Shown one piece after another: positions 35,159-47,483 of a DNA stretch of 64,000 nucleotides. The DNA comes from Chlorokybus atmophyticus. Lineage: Eukaryota; Streptophyta; Chlorokybophyceae; Chlorokybales; Chlorokybaceae. The number at the start of each line of letters is the position of its first letter. Within the stretch, counting starts at the first letter, position 1. Where the stretch lies: the NCBI GenBank assembly GCA_009103225.1, contig RHPI01003369.1, positions 946,281 to 1,010,280 of the forward strand, written 5' to 3'. Below the pieces are notes generated by a model, which did not search any database, was not told the DNA's origin, and worked only from the letters and a program-made list of their open reading frames with translations. The position numbers and the translations under genes were made by a program.

Positions 35159-38100
35159 TTAGTCCTCATCAGACTCGATGTGAAACACTTTAGCAGCCGC
35201 CTTATTGAGGTGCTCCTCGACGGCAGCTCGTTCTTCCGCAGGATCATAAACATCATCCTCACCGTCCTCTTCTCCCTCGTCGTCGTGATGTCGGGTGCGC
35301 GTGCGAGTCATGTTGTTACGAGCTTTGGAGTCCGTGCGGGACTGCCGCCGAGACAACTCCACCATCAACGCGTCGTGTTGCGCGTCACTCAGACCCTGCG
35401 CAAGGTGAAGCAGTCAAGCAATGACGCAGTAGTCATCTTGCTGCGTGACACGCTGATGCACGCATATACTTACACAAGCGCGCACGTGCAAACACGCACA
35501 CATGTTCAAGCGCACGCACTCACGCGCACGCCCATGCCGTGTGCATGCGCATGCACTCACGCCAACATGTACATCCCAAACCCACTCACCTTTGCATTCT
35601 TCGCCACCCCACAAGTAGCCATCTCCTCCCGCACCTTCTCTTCCAGCACGGCCGCGACCCGCGCGCGCGTGACGTGGAATGGCTCCTCCACAATGTCATC
35701 GCGCAGGGGGGCGGTGGACGGCGACGAAGGCGCTGAGGCTGATGATGAGACGCTGTCGTCGGAGGATGAAGGAGGAGTGATATTCGCCGGAGCCTTGCCT
35801 TTGCTCTTGGCGGCCTCAATGGGTACACCTGAACGTGTGTACGTGTCGGTGAGTGCGTGTGTTGTGTTGTGAAGCAATAGGACGTTGTAGATTACGACAG
35901 GCTACGTGTATGTGTGGGTGAGTGTGTTCACTATCGTGTGAAGTCATAGGACTTGCGTCTATTGACCATAGCCATGATCAAAAGACGCAACAAAGTATAA
36001 TTGCTTCACTCAGACACAATCACCCACAGACACAACTCTGCGCTACTACTCACCATCTCTCCTCTTGCTCTCCTCCCATCTCTTGCCATACTCGGTCTCC
36101 TCGTCACGCACGCGCATAAGTGGAGCTCCTCCGTGCTTCTGCTGGTGTATCTCCCTCTCCCTCTCCCGGTCGTTCTCGGTCCGCTCCTCCAGCAGGCGAA
36201 GCAGCTGCTCATTCTGAGCGCGGAGATGGGCAACGTCCGACGTGAGGGCCGCAAGCTGGACCTGGGGGTGGGGATGCAGTCAGTATATGTGTCCATGCGT
36301 GCATGTGCGTGTGTGTGTCCTTGTTAGCTGTCACTTGTAAACTCACATTTAGAGCAGCCACTTGGGGATTCGGCAGGCTCGCAGACTCAGCTACCAACTG
36401 AATGGACTTGTGTTCTTCTGCTGCTGCTGCTGCTACTGCCTTGGCTGCTGCCAGTTCCTCCTCCAGCCCCTCAATCTTGGCCTACACACAACAAGGGAGT
36501 AAAGTTGTCAATGTTTGTATGTTGTCACACTGTATGTGTATATTATCACATGTCATGCAGCCAGTACCTTGTATTCAGCGTCGCGGGCGTGTGAGAAGTC
36601 GGCAACGGCGTCCATCTGCTGGGCGTGGGCGGCCTCGAGCCTCGCGCGCGCCTCCTCAACTGCAGCCTCAACCGCCTCAGCGACCTCACCCGCACCGTAA
36701 CGCCCCGCAACCTCCTGCACAACAACAACAGTTGCTGCATGAGTACTTTCACCAACATGATTGTCACAAACACACGCACGCGTAGTTCTTACTTGTGCTG
36801 CGTTGTCGGCGGCGTCGAGGGCGCGCTTGGCATCCACTCTGAGTGCTCTTGCGTACTGCTGCCACGCTGCGAGGGCTCCTCTTAGCTGCTCGTTGTTGGC
36901 CGACAGCGCATTCTGCATGTGCGTGTTGTGTCAACAAACGACAGTGTGACGATATATGCATGTGCGTTGGTGTGGGGTGGGGTGTTGTGGGTATGGGCTT
37001 ACTTGCACGTAGAGGAGGTACTCTAGCATCAGCTGCGCGAGCTTGATTACGCGCACAAATGTGGCAGTGTTGTTGTTGTTGTTGTTGTTGTTGCCGTTTG
37101 CGTCGACATCCCCCCCAAGCTCGCCCTCGACGTCGCCGAAGGCAACCGTCTCCAGCGCGGCCTCCAACCCTGCAACACTACCGATAAGCATCGCACACGT
37201 ACACAGGCACGCAGGCACATCCAAACCCACACCCACACCCACGCGCATGCGCACGCGCACACCGATACACACACCCCATGCTCATATCAAACCCCAAGAG
37301 AGATAACCCCCGTGCCACACCCATCGCCATCTCCCTACCAGCGATGTCGGTGTTTCTGGCAATGGCGTCCGGGTCCGCCCCCGCGATGACGCGCCAGTCC
37401 AGGGGCCGCCTCCTCCTCGTCTCGAACGCGAATGCCGCTGCGGCCGCCGCGGGTTGCTGCGGGGCTGAAGGAGGGGGAGGGGGAGGGGAGGGACGCGCGG
37501 GGAGGGTGCGGGGCTTGGAGAGGGGAGAGTCTGATGTGGGGAGACACACACAAACGACAACGTCAAGATACCAACGTTCGTATTCAGTATGCATGCATCG
37601 TGATGAGACAATTGATAGAGGTGAGCTGGACAGGGGGAAGAGAGTGAGTTGGTGGGTGGTGGACATCGTTGTGGTGGTAGTTGTATTGGTATGCACGTTG
37701 TTTTGTTATTGTTGTCGTTGTTGGTGGTAATAATGGTGTTGCATGTGTGCGTGTGCGCTTGCGTGTGTAGTGCCTAGTGCACCTGCTCTTTCATTGCGTG
37801 CGTGTACGCATCTGCGTGCGTGCGTACGTGCTTACCTCTTTGCGTGTAGGTTGCAGACTTGAGGTTCCTCTCCTGATGCGGCCACGTACTGGACCGCAGC
37901 CCTCCCTCCCTCTCCCTCTCCCTTTCCTTCCCTCCGTACTCGTTCCCCACATACGTCGGCGTCCCCTTACCACCGTTACTATTATACTTCCCATCCGGCG
38001 TATACGTAACCCCATTCCTATTCTTCCGCTGCTGGCTGTCGTTGTAAGCGCGCCAGGTCGCGATGTCGGACAGCTCGCCGTTCACGGGCCAAGGAAGCAT

Positions 38101-38178
38101 GGTCGCCGTCGGCCAGGTCGGAGTGCGCATACCTGATGCTGCAGGTGGAGCTGTGGGCGTCCGCATCTTCAGGGTCAT
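35159..38178 (-). CDS. DZIP1-like ciliary protein
   Basis: DZIP1 proteins act at the ciliary base in transition-zone and cilium assembly. Nine exons (38178-37836, 37530-37339, 37169-37003, 36912-36793, 36714-36568, 36481-36347, 36261-36054, 35828-35590, 35395-35159) give 595 residues in consistent phase. Residues 150-250 match the DZIP1 N-terminal domain: RRRPLDWRVIAGADPDAIAR, then TVAFGDVEGELG, and VRVIKLAQLMLEYLLYVQ. A run of Asn encoded by TTG/AAC repeats sits inside it. The rest is coiled coil (for example LRAQNEQLLRLLEERTEN), a Ser/Pro-rich linker and an acidic tail ending FHIESDED. I could not find the C2H2 zinc finger that vertebrate DZIP1 carries after this domain. The gene is divergent from OEP21, 732 bp apart. 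Confidence 0.85.
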
Positions 38179-38910
38179 GGTGGAGGTGTGCAATATATAA
38201 GCAACACACCCGCACACTCAGCAAGCAATGAGGCTTTGTGTACGACAAGAAGCAAGCCTAAGTTGTTGTTGTTGTTGTTGTCGTGTTTCCCATCCTTGTG
38301 TGCCACACATGGCAGCCAAAGCCCTCGCACCGCCGCCGCCGCCGCCGCCGCCGCCGTCTCCGCGAGGTTGTCCACGTGAGCAGCCGAGCAAAATTTCTTG
38401 GCGCACTAACGCACGAAAATCAGCGCCCAACGCCTATTTCAGGCGCACGTGACTTGATGTCATCAACTGTCTCACAAAGTAACGTTAGATCTCCAGTTGT
38501 TCAAAATGCCCGGCTGCGGATCTTTGGCTAGCGCACATCGTGCGACACCCTAAAGTCGACACCAATCGTCCGATCAGATCGCTCAACGGCTATGGCCTTG
38601 CTTAGGCCACAAACACGGATAAGATCCGCCGCTGACACGTGGCGCAGCGGCGACAGCGGCGGCGTTGGCGACGGTGTCGTTGTCGCTGAGGTCGTCGGTG
38701 TAGTCATTGTGGTGTGGATAAGTGCTGGTGCCGATTGCTGTTTGGCGGCGCCTTCGCCTCGCCCGGAGCGCTGAGGGGTCTGAGCAGATCTGAACACACA
38801 CTCAACCAACCCTAAAAGCCTGGCCAGGTGGTAAGTTACTAAAAGCTTCAGGCGGGCGGCGGCGGAGGCGAAGCAGGAGGAGGAGGTGGAGAAGGAGAAG
38901 GAGCAGGGAG
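38179..38910. promoter_or_regulatory. Divergent intergenic region between DZIP1-like and OEP21
   Basis: 732 bp that must hold both promoters and 5' UTRs. It contains a GTT repeat (about 38262-38282) and a CCG repeat (about 38328-38357). No TATA box could be assigned with confidence. Confidence 0.45.
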
Positions 38911-40235
38911 ATGGAGACTAGTTTGAGGATAGACAGCAAGACGAGGCGACTCAGGCTCGCTGCGAAAGAGAGCTTCATATCGGACGACAACGTGGCGCTG
39001 ACGCTGGCGGGATCGCTCGACACAACGGACGCAAGCTGGACAGCCAAAGCATCCCTACGCAAAAAGTTCTTCCCAAAGGTACGGATTGTTGTTTATGCAC
39101 CGCTGGTTGTTGCATGCTTGTATGATTTTGCATTGAATCATGCATGCATTCACTCGTTCTGTCGTGCATACATGCATTTATGCATTTGTCCATTCACCCC
39201 ACCCATTCCACCCATGCATGAATTCATCTAGTTATGTGCATGTGTCAGTTTGTTCAATGACGACTCGTGCATCGAAGTATGTTCTCTTCCCAAGTATTTG
39301 CATTCAATCATGAGCAGTTTCAAGTTTGTGTCAGCAGCCGCATGTCATGCACGGACCAAAGCATTAGTGAATTGCTCAAGAGTACCACCAAGCAGCTCGC
39401 TTCTCAGAAGTCATTGGTGATTGCACGTGTCACCAAGTATTGGAACGCAATCACAAGCGAGGAGTGTCACAATGAGTGCGTGCGCATGGCTGGCACTGTG
39501 GGCCTAGCACTCTACGCCAAACAGTTGTATGTTGTCTTTTACCCTTTTGTTTGAGACATGCCAGTTGTCATGTGCAGAGTGCGCATGATTGCATCCTCTT
39601 TTTTGTGCATGGTGTGCACCTCATATGTTTCACTTGTAGTCAAATGTTAGAGCTCGCGCTTGCTCACACCTTCTGTTGTCCATGGACACGCGTACCCACT
39701 GATCCACGCACAACGCAAATACTTTCCTCGAGCACATGCCTGCACCACACATGCACGGCTTGCCTGCCCATGCAGCTTGTGGATCGTGCCACACCTCTTG
39801 ATGACACCTGTGGTGTAGCAAAGTGGAAGCCATGCAATCAAATGCACGACCTGTCCATCTCACTTGTTGGGTGTGCGTGTATTGTGTTACCAGACTGGTG
39901 TGACGCGCGTTGACGTCGGCGCTCGTTACGACACCGAGACCGAGGAGGTCGTTTACGGCGTGGAGGCCTTGAAGAACTTTGAGATCTCCGAGGACGGTCT
40001 CTTGAGCGTCGCCGTGAAGGGCGGTTACGACTTCAGCGTGGGTCGCAAGTCCGGTCGACCCAAGGCATGCGTGGAACTGACGCAGAAGATATTCAACTTC
40101 ACAGAGGACCAGGACCTGAAGATTAAGCTGGGGTACGACCTGGCGGCGAGGTATCCCTATGCGGAGATACGAGAGAACAACTGGACGTTCAACACGGACT
40201 TTCGCACATTCTGGGGAGTTGTGTATGACCTATGA
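38911..40235 (+). CDS. OEP21: Chloroplast outer-envelope channel OEP21
   Basis: OEP21 is a beta-barrel anion channel of the chloroplast outer envelope, passing phosphorylated carbon compounds. Two exons (38911-39078 and 39894-40235) give 169 residues, close to the 167-177 usual in land plants. It begins METSLRIDSK and ends RENNWTFNTDFRTFWGVVYDL with residues 149-169, both typical of plant OEP21. There is no transit peptide, as expected for this outer-membrane protein. Alternating polar and hydrophobic residues throughout fit a beta-barrel. The single intron is 815 bp and contains an open frame of its own (39267-39554). Confidence 0.9.
39267..39554 (+). other. Open frame inside the OEP21 intron
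   Basis: 95 codons. The middle part (for example LLKSTTKQLASQKSLVIARV) looks more protein-like than random frames in the area, but I recognise no domain. It could be a transposon scrap, an alternative exon or chance. Confidence 0.25.
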
Positions 40236-40748
40236 GAGCGCTGAGGTGTTGATAGCGGCACAAAGAATAGTGGGTTGCAACGCTCCATTGTCGAACGACT
40301 GTTGTTGGGGCGCATTGAAACGGGGCTAGATATCTTTTTTTTGTTGTTGTTAGGCACAATACGCGTTGCTGTGCACATGTGCTGTTGAAGCCTCTGCTGC
40401 TTGGACTGTGCCTCTTACGCGCTCAGACATTGACAGTTGCTTTTCCGGCAAACAAAGCAGTGCTTCAATGGGACCAAGGACTAGATTTTTGGCGTGAGGA
40501 CGCTTGTGTGGATGTGTGTACATACATGTACAGAAAATGCAACCGACGTTAGAGCACCAAAGGCAGTCATGTGCACAATCATGCTCACAGACACACTCTC
40601 AAGATACCAAGCCTATGCATTGCACATAAGACTCAAACCCCTTGGTAAACATAGTGTGTTTGTGGTGCTTTGTGTTTGAATTGCTTTGTATTGCTTGCTG
40701 TGGAAATTCTCTTGCCTGTGATCCTTTGGCTCCTCTACACTACTACAT

Positions 40749-40787
<39 letters not shown>

Positions 40788-41630
40788 AAGTGGCAGCAAC
40801 GTATTGCGTGTGCATGGCTATTCCATGTTACACTAACTCAATTCAACGCAAACAAGGTAGGGACTGACCCAAATCCTTTTAGACCACACTGGCAAGCAAT
40901 TTGCAGCGCGGAGTTGAACAACACTGCCAGCAATAATGGACATTACAAAGCATGCATCTGCATGCGCCGAATACACGCGCGCGCGCAAACGCACATACGT
41001 GTGTTTGGCTTGATACATGGACAATAACGAGGGCACACAACACTGGACATGCAAAGCACACTGTCTTGGTTCCTGATGCAACTGACATCCACATGCAAGC
41101 TTGGGTGCAAGGACCAGACAAAGCGCTGTAGCAATGCACCTTTGCTGCTTGCATTGCCGGTCTTGATGTCAAGTGTTTCTAAACTCACATGCAAGCGAGG
41201 GGCTTGCTGCACACTGTGTCATCGACATCGTAGTCAACTGTCAACAACCCCACTTTTACAGCCAGAATCTGCAGAGCAGCGATGTCATGCTCGCTGCTTC
41301 GTCCATCACATCAACCCTGCGTACGCCATCACCAATGTCACATGCATGCAGAACTACATGTTGCCGCATGACCTCAGAACAAGCACCAAGACCTGACCTC
41401 GGCACATCATGTCAACTTTGGCGATGCCTGGGGCTACGTGTTCATCCCAGCTGTTGGCGACCTGACATGCATCCATTGCCTGATGGTGCTTACAGATCCT
41501 AGCATGCCTATAGACACTGTAACAACCACAGCATACCTGCCTGAAGAGCACTGAATGACAGAATTTGGGTAGGTCTCCGACGCAGGCGCTGATTGGTCAG
41601 TCAATGCTCAGCCATCCATGTGCTGTTGGC
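40236..41630. other. Intergenic, with a TA microsatellite at about 40757-40783
   Basis: Nearly 1.4 kb between the 3' ends of OEP21 and INTS3 (convergent). It contains a TA dinucleotide run and short CA/GC runs (about 40975-41000). No gene supported. Confidence 0.45.
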
Positions 41631-44600
41631 TCAGCCAGTCTCCATGTTGACTGCTCCTGCATGTCGACAGGAAGCAACAATCACACCTCCTGAAGGCAAC
41701 TGACTCAACCATGCAGCTCTAACACACAAAGAGCAATCACCGTAGTCAATAGTTCATATGTGTCACAAACCTGAGGCGTTGTCACTGGAAAGGGCAGACT
41801 GCAGCGCCTGGAGCCGAGCTTGACGCTCATAACGCTGAGTCTGACCTTTTTCTCCATGAGCGACGGGAGTGGCTGAGAGCGATTGCAACAGCTTCCTGAT
41901 CGGCCTGCGTGAGCCGTGACATCGCATTCGTCAGGTCGCTTACAGGCTAGGTCTATATGGCTGGCTGGCTACGTCAACGTGCATTAACACCTGGAGCCGC
42001 TAGGAAGAGTCTTTCCATGGTGCCACGCGTGCAGCACCTCACACAACCGCGGTAGGTGCAGCGAAGCCCACTGCGCCAGAACAGCCGCAGAAAAGTCTGC
42101 GAATTCGGGAGGCAGCGCTTGCACCGCCTCCACCACGTCATCGAGTGGAGGCCAGGCAGCTAGCAATGCCAGCAAGCCTGCACGAAGCATTGATATGATT
42201 GTAACAAAGCCATGGAATAAGTGCCAACCCTAATGCCAGGCGGCTAGCAATGCCAGCTAGCCTGAAGGAAGGTATTGAGATTATTGCAAAGAAGCCATGA
42301 GATGAGTTCCAACCAATGAGACACAAATTTGTGACTGTAACGTGCTGACATGACGCCAATGACGGCTTGCCAATCGGGCAATGACTGTGCACCTGCAAGT
42401 GCATCAGCGTGTTGGAATGAGGTTGCTGACAGGGCTGCCACAATCAATGGCTGAGCGGCATCTTGCGGGCGCTGCTGCAGTTCACAAGCGAACAGCTTCC
42501 AAAACACCGATTGCTCCCACGACTCCCAGTTCACGCTACTGGCCACCAATTTCGAAACGTTTTCGCTTGACGTGCCGAAGATGGCATACTCCCCCAATGA
42601 CAAGCTGCACAGGTACCGCAGCAATTCAACGGGATCGAGTGTTGACACCAACAGGTACACTACGTCCACACTTCCCACGGCCAAATCCGGCAAGAAGCGG
42701 AAGACGGCAGGAAGAACAGCCAACAGCAGGTATGGGCTCCATGACAAACAACTTCTCAAGTCGTTCACAATGTGGACTCCAGGTTCGGTTGACTCTTTGG
42801 AGGCATGTGTCGCCGCACAAAATGCTCTGTACGCATGAAACGATTGACTGCCACCAGATGCGGGTGCAGCATGTGTACCGACATTCCCATTGCTGTCTAT
42901 GCCTGCTTTGCGCAGCGCTGCAGCCGCAGATGTGACCGGTAACAGTGTCTTTGCCCATGCACGAAATTGCTGGCTGTCCTGCTTTGGAGACTCCACATGT
43001 TCTGGCGGTACTTCCGATATAGCCTCCGCTGCAGCATAACACAGCAGAGAGACTCCAACCGGTGCTCTCAAGTGATGGAAGGCTGTTAGCATCTGCAGCA
43101 GAGCAGAGTGCGTGCTGGCAAAGTACTGCTTGACAATGCAGTCTGTCAGCGATTGCACAGTGTGCACGTCAGGCAGACAGTCCATCTCCGGAAACAGGCG
43201 CTGATTCCCGCTACTTGTCATGCTCAGGATGTCATTGGCTAAGCGGTCAGTGACGGATGGATCATCAACTTTTGCATGGATGCTGATCAGCTGACTGAGG
43301 GCATCAACTGCTTCTGGACTGCTGCCGGTTGCAACAACAGCAGCTAATTTGGCAATGGCTTCGTCCAGAGAGGGGCCAACTGGTTCCTGCGCTGGAGCCT
43401 CAGCCTTTGGTTTGCCCTCAATCTTTACTTTCGAATCTTTCCCCGCATCTGCGTCCTTGGCCATCTTCAGACCAGCGTGGAGCTCAGCGTGCGGCTTGCA
43501 GTACTGAGGGAATAGCGTCTTCAACTTCTCCCGCACTTTGGCATCCAGCAGGTGGCATTCTGTTAACAAGGCAAGGGAGCGCACGACACCCCGCGTGACA
43601 AGTGTTTCTACCGCTGATGCCACCCCCCGCTGAGTGACCTCCTTATGCGCTGGGTCGTAAGTCTCCATGGCGGTCAGCAGAAACTTCAGCAACGCATTGG
43701 TGATGTCTATGTACTTGGGTATGGAATGGACCATCAGCAGGATGCCTGGCTCAATGTTCATGATGTTATCAGACTTTGGATCGAAAAACAGCCAGTCCCA
43801 GAACAAGGCCAGGTGGGCAGCGGCTTCTGCCTGAGGTGTGCGCGTACACTTCAGCAGCCAACCGATAATCGCCCATCGAGGGACAATATCTGACTGAAGA
43901 AGTTGGTTGGTTGGATGGTACACGCCACACGTGTACCTTATGAGGTCAGGGACAAGCGCATCGCTTTCAGCCGTGCTCAAAAACCGCTGGCCAAAAGCTT
44001 GCTGGTGCCGCATCTGCCTCCCCATCTTGACCTTTACACACACCACACATGTAAATTCAAAAGATAGCAGCGCCGTTTGCTCTGTTAACATGTCCCCTTC
44101 CTGGAATGAACCCCTACACAATCACAGTGCACGACAGTACCTGTGTAAGAATGAACCGAAACTGAGCCTCCATGTCGGGTGTGAGACGCGACTGTAAAAA
44201 GCGGGAAGGTGTTCGCCAAGTATAAATCTGTGAGAGGTCGGAGAATGCGGGATGTTTGAATGCTGCAGCATTTGCATGGAGATCCCGCCAGATGGGTTCA
44301 AACTCTGGCATGCGCGCAACCTCCTGCACCAAGCAAGCATAAAAATTGACAAAGCACAGCAACACTTCATTGTGTGTTAGCATCAGTTGTTGAAGGGTGA
44401 TCAGCTGCAGGCGGAAGGAGAGGAAGGAAAAGGAAAGGCATCCGCATGCATGGACTACTGACCTGCAGTGCTCGCACAAGATCACGCCCTATGCTCATGC
44501 AATCAGCAAAACGCTCACGCAAGATCTGGACGCAAAGTGCGGCCTCATGTGCCCGAAATTCAGCAAGCGCTGGTGCGCGTGCATGATCAGGCAGCAGCCG

Positions 44601-45853
44601 CAGGAGGGTATACAAGACCTGCAGCGGTGGCATCAGCAAGGCTTACAGTGATGCTCCACTGATCCATGCAAAATGCTTACCATGGAGACAAACGCTGGCT
44701 TTTCAAACCACCAAGGTTGCTCTGATCTCAAGAGCTCAACAACCTGTCTGGCCAACCAGACATTAGGATGACTGAGGTCCCCAATGGCTACCTGCAGATT
44801 GGCCCTCATCAGCCCAGAGTTCTTGCACTCCACCCTAGATTGCATGCCATATTACATTGAAGTACACAGCTCAGATGAGCTTGGCTACTTACCTGTCTCA
44901 TGATAATTTGCAGAAGCACATCTGTTTCTGGTGCATTCTGTTGCGCTAACTTGGCCAGCACCCATAACAGCTGCGCACGAACACCTTCAGGAAGCCTGAG
45001 ATACTTCTCAATTGCAATGCGCTGAAGTGCACGGACACCACCTGCTTGGCTGCAGACAATAATTGATCTGTCACAGGCTGCAGCACTCGGGGAATAGCCT
45101 CGGCAAGCAGCACATACAACGACCAAGGCACACATAGCAACTCTGTTTTACAAAACAGACCCACCCTTCTCGACCGCTGGCTATAAGCAAATCAAACCAC
45201 CGTGCTGCACTTTTGCTGTCAGTCAGCACCAGGAATGCGAGTCCAGCAGTGACGTCTGCAAGCTTTTGCGGGCCTTCGCCAATGCTCTCTAAAATATGTG
45301 CCACAGCTTCCGCATGTTGCAGCTTGCCAATGTTCTCCTCTAAGCTGGTTGCTAGCACGCTCCAGGCACGCTCTGTACATGATTGCGTGTCAAAACACTC
45401 CAACAAACGCAAGGTACTGAAGTGAGTGCACACAAACGAGAAGGGTTCTTACCAAGTTCATCGGGAGGATCGCGTTCGCTGCGTAGGAGAAGCTGGCGAG
45501 AGTGACCTGCCAGGAATGCAGTAGCAATCAGTGTGCAAGCAGGGCATGTGCATGGCGCACCGTTAACGGAACTGCAGGACAGTGCTGCACCAGAGGTAGG
45601 TGGGGATGGGTTGTTTTGCTTCAAGAAAAACACAACCTCAGCAAGCTTTGCATGGTAGCAAGTGCAACAGGCTACACCAGCGACTGTCGTAAGTGTGCCA
45701 TGACATGAATATGTGATAAAGTTCTCCACATCCCAAGGATGCATGGACAGTTTCAAGTCTCATTGCTAGGCTCAAAAGCAAGCGTGCCAATGCTTCGTAC
45801 ATGTTGTACATCTCAGCTTGATCTCTCATACGAGATGCCAACCCATCTGGCAT
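41631..45853 (-). CDS. INTS3: Integrator complex subunit 3
   Basis: INTS3 is a helical-repeat subunit of Integrator, which cleaves snRNA precursors and nascent transcripts; in animals it is also part of the SOSS DNA-damage complex. Well-supported exons: 45416-45165, 45049-44893, 44821-44681, 44618-44463, 44323-44141, a 1.6-kb exon 44031-42393, 42177-41991, 41904-41771 and a short terminal exon ending at 41631. Conserved blocks in family order: EKYLRLPEGVRAQLLWVLAK, LRERFADCMSIGRDLVRALQ, FLQSRLTPDMEAQF, DIVPRWAIIGWLL, LFWDWLFFDP, NIMNIEPGILLM, and late SSVNWESWEQSVFWKLF. An Ala/Lys-rich linker (about 43490-43370) separates the two helical halves, as in animals. The N-terminus is tentative: MPDGLASRMRDQAEMYNMYE (from 45853) resembles the animal N-terminus, but the joining exon could not be phased. 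Confidence 0.9.
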
Positions 45854-47483
45854 ATCAAGCGCACATCTAATGACAAACCACCTGTCTGCCACTAATTTGC
45901 AACACAGTTCAGCTTCAAACGGGCGTAATGAAGCACTCGTACTGCTTCACTTGTTGTACTCAACAACAAAGGGGGCGTGCGTCACGTTACAACGTGTTAA
46001 GTTTTGAACCAACAAACAATGCCACCGTTGCTGATAACCACTGCTGTACACTGCCTGATAATGCAGTTATTTTTAGGTACTGAAGCAGAAACATGCTTCT
46101 TGAAGCAGTCGCTGGCATGCACCTTGCAGATTCTCACACATTTACATTGCCAACAACTGGATTCTGGTCCAATGCACGCAAAAACTCAGCAAGTCCTAAA
46201 CCACAATGCTCACCAGAACAGGCTGAAGCAGGGGCAGAAGCAGCCAGCGCTGCTACAGCGCCACGAGCGACTGCAGAGATCTTGTCAGGAGGCCTCGGCA
46301 TTACTTCTGTGCCCGGCAAAACCACCCGCCCCCGCTGCCGCCGCCGTCCGCCTCCATGCAGGACGACACCGCCGCCCCACACTTGGAAGCAGTCAGCAGT
46401 AATATATACTATACTGCAAGGGGGAACTCTCCTAACGTTAGCCGTTGCACCGCTTGACGCTGACACGTCCGCCTGCATAACGTGCATCACTGGCTACTGC
46501 GGGGGCTGTGAATCACAAGCTGCGATGCTAAGGTTGGTCGCCAGCTTTCAAGCGTTGAGTAGGGTTTTTCCAGCGGCAACTTTTACGCTTTTACGCATCG
46601 AGTGGCCCGCGGCCAAGCGATCCTACGGCTGACGCAACTTCCATGCCACTTTCTTGGCAGGCTGCAGCTTGCCGTTTGCAATCAGTGCGTCACGCATGGC
46701 TTCTTGGACGTACGTGACGTCAGCTACGTGACGAGTAACGCAGCCGGCTGTTGATGAATCCACAAGTCTAAGTCTCAGCACGGATTCCTCAAAACGCGCT
46801 GCGAAACCGGCAGCAGGGTTTTCATGGTTTTGTCGAACAGATTTCGAGCCTAAGCACCAGGCCAAGCCAGGCACGGGCTAGCCCAGGCCAGGCCGGCCCA
46901 GGCCAGGATAGAGTAGCTCAGGCCGGGCTAGGGCAAAGTGTCGTGTAAATCGTCATGAGTGTTACTGTAGGATGGCGGACGTGGGGTATGTGACGGCTGA
47001 GGTGCAGCTGTTGCTAGTCGCTTGCATCCTGCAGGTGCGGCCCAGGTGCTGCACTGGTACACTTTCTGCTTGCAGGTTGGTGAAGTTGGTGCTCTTTGCA
47101 GTCAATCAGTATTGCATGTACAAATACTCTGCTTGCAGCTGCTGTACTTGTTAAAGCTGAATACAAGTATGCACGCTGCCAATCAGCATACCTTGCACGT
47201 TTGCTGCCTTGCAACGGCAGCTGCGGGTTGGATTAACAACCGCAAGCCGACCGTTGAGCTCATAGCAACTGGTTGCGCATTCAAACATCACAAACACATC
47301 AATCGTACGATGACAGCAAATGCATGCGAGTGAGCATGTTCCTCGTTCATTGAGTGTTGGCAGCTGCAGCAGTCCTGCCAATCTCAGCACTTGGTTAGCA
47401 TGCACAACTAACGTGTCACCGGCAGCACACTCGCAAGCTTACACATACATGCATGCTGATGTTGCGCTTTCACGGAGGTTGAC
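45854..47483. other. Divergent spacer between INTS3 and UBP22, with one possible small gene
   Basis: Holds both promoters. A minus-strand frame 46874-46623 (83 codons, ending QPAKKVAWKLRQP) has a protein-like middle (VTRHVADVTYVQEAMRDALI) and may be the last exon of an unrecognised gene. A degenerate CCTGG/CCAGG array lies at 46861-46934. A plus-strand ATG at 46971 opens a short frame followed by a GT donor, but I could not connect it to UBP22. Confidence 0.35.

Noticed and set aside
46093-46632. 179-codon plus-strand frame as a gene upstream of UBP22
   Set aside because: No domain or splice structure; it lies in the divergent promoter spacer and is as open on the opposite strand.
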